From: an uncultured Prevotellaceae bacterium
GTDB taxonomy: Bacteria > Bacteroidota > Bacteroidia > Bacteroidales > Bacteroidaceae
Reading direction: 5' to 3'
NCBI GenBank assembly: GCA_902775075.1
Contig: CACYKX010000108.1
Location: 1-10,392, forward strand
DNA length: 10,392 nt
Within the stretch, counting starts at the first letter, position 1, and every line of letters begins with the position of its first letter. Below, piece after piece: positions 6,480 through 10,392 of the stretch. The notes under the pieces are model-generated. The model was not told the DNA's origin and ran no database searches. It saw nothing but the letters and a program-made list of their open reading frames with translations. The position numbers and the translations under genes were made by a program.

Positions 6480-9400
6480 ATGAAGACAAACAATCGAAAA
6501 GTTGTTTTTATGCTTGCGGCTACAGCTTTAGCTCTTCCTGCAAGTGTACAACAAATCATGGCAGCTAATACTCCTGGTGTTGCTGTCGTTCAACAATCTT
6601 CAGAAATTACCGGAACAGTTACAGATGGAACCGAACCTATTATCGGTGCCAGTGTAAAGGTAAAAGGTAAAAGTATGGGAGTTATTACCGATATTGATGG
6701 AAATTTCAAGATCGATGTTAAACCTGGTACAGAACTTGTTATTAGTTATGTCGGATTTAAAGACAAGGTTGTTAAGGCTAGCAATAACATGAAAATTACC
6801 CTAGTAGAGGATAAGAAAGTTCTTGACGAAGTTGTCGTTACAGCTCTTGGCATCAAGCGTGATCGTAAGGCTCTTGGTTACGGTCTGAGCGAGGTAAAAG
6901 GAGAAGAACTAACCAAAGCTAAGGAAACTAATGTCATCAACTCTCTTTCTGGTAAGGTAGCTGGTTTGGTCGTACAGAATACAGCTGGTGGTGCATCTGG
7001 TTCTACCCGTGTTCTTCTTCGTGGTAATACCGAGATGACAGGTAATAACCAACCACTTTATGTTATTGATGGTGTGCCATTGGATAACACAAACTTTGGT
7101 AGTGCTGGTCAGTCAGGTGGATATGACCTTGGTGATGGTATTTCTGCTATCAACCCAGATGATATCGAGACTATGACCGTATTGAAAGGTCCTGCTGCAT
7201 CTGCACTTTATGGATCTCGCGCTTCTCATGGTGTAATCCTTATCACGACAAAGAAAGCTTCTAAGGATAAAGTAAGCGTTGAATATAATGGTTCTTTTAC
7301 CGTTGATACTCAGTTGGCTAAGTGGGATAATATTCAGCAGGTATATGGTATGGGTAACAAGGGCCAGTATCTTGAGACAACAACGTCAGGTACTAATATG
7401 AGTTGGGGACCAAAAGCTGATGATTATATGGTAACCTACTTTGATGGTGTTGCTCGTCCGTTCCAAATCTATAAAGATAACACATCAAACTTCTTCCGTA
7501 CAGGTCTTACAGCGCAGAATACAGCAGTACTTTCTGCAAGTTCTGGTAAGACAGGTATGCGTTTCTCTGTTACCGATATGCGTAACAAAGACATCTTACC
7601 TAATACAAATATGAGTCGTGACAACTTCAACCTTCGTGTGAATACATCTGATGGTCCCGTTGATTTCGACTTTACCGCTAACTATACACGTGAGGATGTG
7701 AAGAACCGTCCCGCTTTGGGTGATTCTCAGAGTAATGTTGGTAAGAACCTGATGACTCTTGCTAGTACATATAATCAGGCTTGGCTTGCCCACTACCAGA
7801 ATGAGGATGGAACCTATGCTAACTGGAATGGTCTTGACCAGTATAACAAGAATCCATATTGGGATCTTTACAAAAATAGTAATAATTCTAAGAAGGATGT
7901 ATTCCGCTTCACTGGTAAGGCAACATGGAACATTACAAAGGAATTGAAGATGCAAGGTACCATCGGTACAGACATCAACAAGATGACATTTAATGATTTC
8001 ATCGCAAGAACAACTCCTGGTAACGCAGCTGGTTCGCTTACACAGAATATTTATAATAACCGTACGGTAAATGCAGAGCTGTTGATGTTGTACAACCATT
8101 CTTGGGGCGATTTCGATTTGAATGCAACTCTTGGTGGTAACCTCTTTAAGGTAAACAATGAGACAACTTGCATCGTAGGTCGTAACCAGCAGATGGATAA
8201 TCTTCAGACTATTGAAAATTATTCTGAGCAGCATATTACACCTAGTACATATAATAAGCAGATTAATTCTGTTTATGGTAGCGCAAGTTTGGGTTACAAG
8301 CATATCTACTACTTGGAGGGAACACTTCGTTCTGATAAGTCATCTACACTTCCTTTAAACAATAATACTTATGTATATCCTTCTGTATCAGGTAGTGTAG
8401 TATTCTCTGAGTTCCTCAAAAGTAAGAAGATTATCAATTTTGGTAAGTTCCGTGCATCATGGGCTCAAGTAGGTAGCGATACCGATCCATATCAACTCGC
8501 TTTGAACTATGCTAATGCTAAGTATAGCTATCCTGGTTATACTATTGGTATGATCAACAACTATACACAGCCTAATAAGGATTTGAAGCCAACAATGACC
8601 AGCAGTTATGAACTCGGTCTTGAGATGAAGTTCTTCAACTATCGTATGGGTTTGGATGTAACCTATTACAACCAGAACTCTCGCGATCAGATCATCCGTT
8701 TGGCATCTTCATCAGCCAGTGGTTATCCAAATCGTCTGATCAATGCTGGTGAGATTCAGAATAAAGGTATCGAAGTTGCCCTCAACGGTCGACTGATTCA
8801 GGCAAAGGATTTCGCTTGGGATATGGGTGTTAACTTCTCTAAGAACGTGAACAAGGTAAAGAAACTTGTTGACGGTATGGACTATTTCGAACTTGAGAAG
8901 GCTACTTGGTGTGGCGTCAGCGTAGGTGCTGAGGTTGGTCAGAACTATGGTAGTATCATCGGTAAAGACTTTAAGCGTACAGAAGATGGTCAGGTAATCA
9001 TTAATGCCAAGACAGGTCTTCCAGAGGTTGCAGATGGTACCCACACACTAGGTAACGCATCTTGGGACTGGACAGGTGGTATGTATCATACCTTTACATA
9101 TAAGAACTTCCGCCTTTCTGCATCATTCGATGTTAAGGTAGGTGCTGACTTATTCTCTATGTCAATGCGTTCTGCATTCCAGACAGGTAAGGCTAAGGAA
9201 ACATTGGAAGGTCGTGCTGAGTGGTATGCTTCTGAGGAGGCTCGTATGGCAGCAGGTAAGACTATCGATGAGTGGCGTGCATCAGGAAACGCTAGAGGTT
9301 ACATCGTACCAGGTGTTATCGCTACCACAACAAGTGATGGCAAGACAGTTTATGAGAAGAATACAATCCCTGTAAACCCAGAGTCATATTGGACAAGTGC

Positions 9401-9671
9401 TGCCGACAATGCACCTTCTATGTTCATCTATGATAACTCTTACATTAAATGTCGTGAGATTACTTTCGGTTATGAGTTCCCTAAGCAGATGCTTGGTAAC
9501 TTCGTTAAGGGTCTTACAGTTTCATTCGTAGCTCGTAACCCATTTATTGTATGGAAGAATATTCCTAACATCGATCCAGATTCAGGTTATAATACATCTG
9601 GTCTTGGCCTTGAGTATGGTTCATTGCCATCTCGCCGTAGCTACGGTCTTAATGTTAATCTCAAATTCTAA
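6480..9671 (+). CDS. SusC/RagA-type TonB-linked outer membrane transporter
   Basis: A 1063-residue outer membrane importer that moves oligosaccharides into the periplasm using energy passed on by TonB-ExbBD. Residues 1-29 form a signal peptide (ending IMAA). Residues about 43-108 are the carboxypeptidase-regulatory-like beta-sandwich typical of SusC proteins (ITGTVTDG, GVITDIDGNF, ISYVGF). A TonB-box-like segment, LDEVVVTALG, follows at 115-124. The plug domain covers about 130-260, with SLSGKVAGLVV, PLYVIDGVPLDN, the DIETMTVLKGPAASALYG block and GVILITTKK. The rest is the beta-barrel, ending in the expected aromatic residue (NVNLKF). Length is normal for the family and no frame break is seen. 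It is followed after 17 bp by the SusD gene, so the two are cotranscribed and their products should form the usual SusCD complex. The transported glycan cannot be read from the sequence; the GH5 neighbour suggests beta-glucan fragments. Confidence 0.96.
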   Translation: MKTNNRKVVFMLAATALALPASVQQIMAANTPGVAVVQQSSEITGTVTDGTEPIIGASVKVKGKSMGVITDIDGNFKIDVKPGTELVISYVGFKDKVVKASNNMKITLVEDKKVLDEVVVTALGIKRDRKALGYGLSEVKGEELTKAKETNVINSLSGKVAGLVVQNTAGGASGSTRVLLRGNTEMTGNNQPLYVIDGVPLDNTNFGSAGQSGGYDLGDGISAINPDDIETMTVLKGPAASALYGSRASHGVILITTKKASKDKVSVEYNGSFTVDTQLAKWDNIQQVYGMGNKGQYLETTTSGTNMSWGPKADDYMVTYFDGVARPFQIYKDNTSNFFRTGLTAQNTAVLSASSGKTGMRFSVTDMRNKDILPNTNMSRDNFNLRVNTSDGPVDFDFTANYTREDVKNRPALGDSQSNVGKNLMTLASTYNQAWLAHYQNEDGTYANWNGLDQYNKNPYWDLYKNSNNSKKDVFRFTGKATWNITKELKMQGTIGTDINKMTFNDFIARTTPGNAAGSLTQNIYNNRTVNAELLMLYNHSWGDFDLNATLGGNLFKVNNETTCIVGRNQQMDNLQTIENYSEQHITPSTYNKQINSVYGSASLGYKHIYYLEGTLRSDKSSTLPLNNNTYVYPSVSGSVVFSEFLKSKKIINFGKFRASWAQVGSDTDPYQLALNYANAKYSYPGYTIGMINNYTQPNKDLKPTMTSSYELGLEMKFFNYRMGLDVTYYNQNSRDQIIRLASSSASGYPNRLINAGEIQNKGIEVALNGRLIQAKDFAWDMGVNFSKNVNKVKKLVDGMDYFELEKATWCGVSVGAEVGQNYGSIIGKDFKRTEDGQVIINAKTGLPEVADGTHTLGNASWDWTGGMYHTFTYKNFRLSASFDVKVGADLFSMSMRSAFQTGKAKETLEGRAEWYASEEARMAAGKTIDEWRASGNARGYIVPGVIATTTSDGKTVYEKNTIPVNPESYWTSAADNAPSMFIYDNSYIKCREITFGYEFPKQMLGNFVKGLTVSFVARNPFIVWKNIPNIDPDSGYNTSGLGLEYGSLPSRRSYGLNVNLKF

Positions 9672-9688
9672 GTTTTATACTGACAATA

Positions 9689-10392
9689 ATGAAAACGTTC
9701 ATTAATAAATATATCAAAAAGAGTGGCTTGTGCCTTGCCTTAGTTTTACCATTGGCAACAGGTTTCATGGCATCATGCTCTGACGAGCATATGGAGATCG
9801 TTAATACCGATCCAAGTAAAAGCCCTATTATCAATCCTAATAGCCAACTCACGACTTGTCTGCTTCAGACTTATGGTGATTTCAGCATGATGGATACTTA
9901 TCGTAGTTATATTACCGGTTTTACACAGCATTTCGCAGGAGCGTGGAATGTTACTAATTATGCGGGTAGTGTACATGCTCAGGATGACCAGTCTCGTCTC
10001 GTATGGGATCGCTTCTATACGGTCGCAATTAAGAACCTTGTTGATGCTATTAAGAATACAGAGGAGAGTGGAAAACTCAATTTAAATGCTGTTTTACGTA
10101 TCCATAAGGTATATCTGATGTCTGTTCTTACAGATATCTATGGAGATATCCCATGCTCAGAGGCTGGTAAGGGTTACACAGAAGGTACTGCTAATCCTAA
10201 ATATGATAAGCAACAAGATATCTATAACTGGTTCTTCACAGAACTTGATTCTTGTGTAAAACAGTTGGATAAGGGTACAGATCGTATTACTGGTGATGTA
10301 ACCAACTTTGATGGTGATACCAAGGCATGGCAGCGTTATGCTAATAGTCTTCGTTTGCGTTTTGCTATGCGTATCTCTGATGTTGAACCAGA
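9689..10392 (+). CDS. SusD-like outer membrane lipoprotein (SusD-like_2 type), 3' end outside window
   Basis: The ATG at 9689 opens a frame that runs off the window after 234 codons, probably about half of the protein. The first 29 residues are a lipoprotein signal peptide ending GFMAS, with C30 as the lipidated residue. CSDE directly after it resembles the acidic export signal of surface lipoproteins in this phylum. Further on are NTDPSKSP, LMSVLTDIYGDIPCSEA, PKYDKQQDIYNWFFTELDS and WQRYANSLRLRFAMRIS. These blocks are typical of the SusD-like_2 branch (Pfam PF12771) of the SusD/RagB superfamily. The protein should cap the SusC barrel on the cell surface and bind glycan before import. It begins 17 bp after the susC stop in the same operon, with no separate promoter visible. 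Family assignment is strong; the subfamily is from memory of motifs. Confidence 0.93.
   Translation, partial: MKTFINKYIKKSGLCLALVLPLATGFMASCSDEHMEIVNTDPSKSPIINPNSQLTTCLLQTYGDFSMMDTYRSYITGFTQHFAGAWNVTNYAGSVHAQDDQSRLVWDRFYTVAIKNLVDAIKNTEESGKLNLNAVLRIHKVYLMSVLTDIYGDIPCSEAGKGYTEGTANPKYDKQQDIYNWFFTELDSCVKQLDKGTDRITGDVTNFDGDTKAWQRYANSLRLRFAMRISDVEP

Noticed and set aside
7596..8303. 235-codon open frame on the minus strand inside susC.
   Set aside because: Cysteine- and isoleucine-rich translation without any recognisable motif, antisense to a clearly coding barrel region; it is a shadow of susC.
9661..9852. 63-codon minus-strand frame with a hydrophobic start (MSWLLGLIIGLLLG) at the susC/susD junction.
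   Set aside because: It lies antisense to the SusD signal peptide region and the end of susC; the hydrophobic stretch arises by chance from the opposite strand, and no promoter is seen.

Overview
The window looks like part of a Bacteroidota chromosome, most likely Prevotellaceae (Prevotella, Segatella or Xylanibacter type). The evidence is a SusC/SusD pair, a one-protein hybrid two-component regulator (HTCS), TAnnTTTG-type -7 promoter boxes, A-rich leaders without Shine-Dalgarno sequences, and a moderately AT-rich base composition. The genus is inferred from protein style, not proven.

Layout: (1) 1-684, the 3' part of a formate-tetrahydrofolate ligase gene (fhs), a housekeeping one-carbon gene that marks the left edge of the accessory locus. 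(2) 685-933, a convergent intergenic region with a hairpin terminator. (3) 934-2100, minus strand, a secreted GH5 endo-beta-glucanase. (4) 2101-2248, a divergent promoter region holding a perfect 12-bp direct repeat with a 21-bp period. (5) 2249-6253, plus strand, a 1334-residue HTCS sensor-regulator. (6) 6254-6479, a long inverted repeat followed by the susC promoter and leader. (7) 6480-9671, a SusC-type TonB-dependent transporter. (8) 9689 to the window end, the first part of a SusD-like lipoprotein (SusD-like_2 type), cut by the window edge.

Items 3-8 form a polysaccharide utilization locus (PUL). The GH5 enzyme would cut a beta-glucan-type polymer. SusD and SusC would bind oligosaccharides and import them across the outer membrane. 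The HTCS would sense an oligosaccharide in the periplasm and switch on the locus through its own AraC-type DNA-binding domain.

The most interesting signal is non-coding. Upstream of both the GH5 gene (minus strand) and susC (plus strand) there are two AAACC half-sites in the direction of transcription. They repeat every 21 bp, and the proximal one ends exactly 20 bp before a TAnnTTTG -7 box. Neither promoter has a TTTG -33 box. This looks like the HTCS operator, shared by two activator-dependent promoters. The GH5 operator copy also covers the -33 element of the HTCS gene's own promoter, which suggests autoregulation. The distal susC half-site lies inside the arm of the inverted repeat that probably terminates the HTCS transcript. 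I saw no mobile elements, RNA genes or CRISPR arrays.
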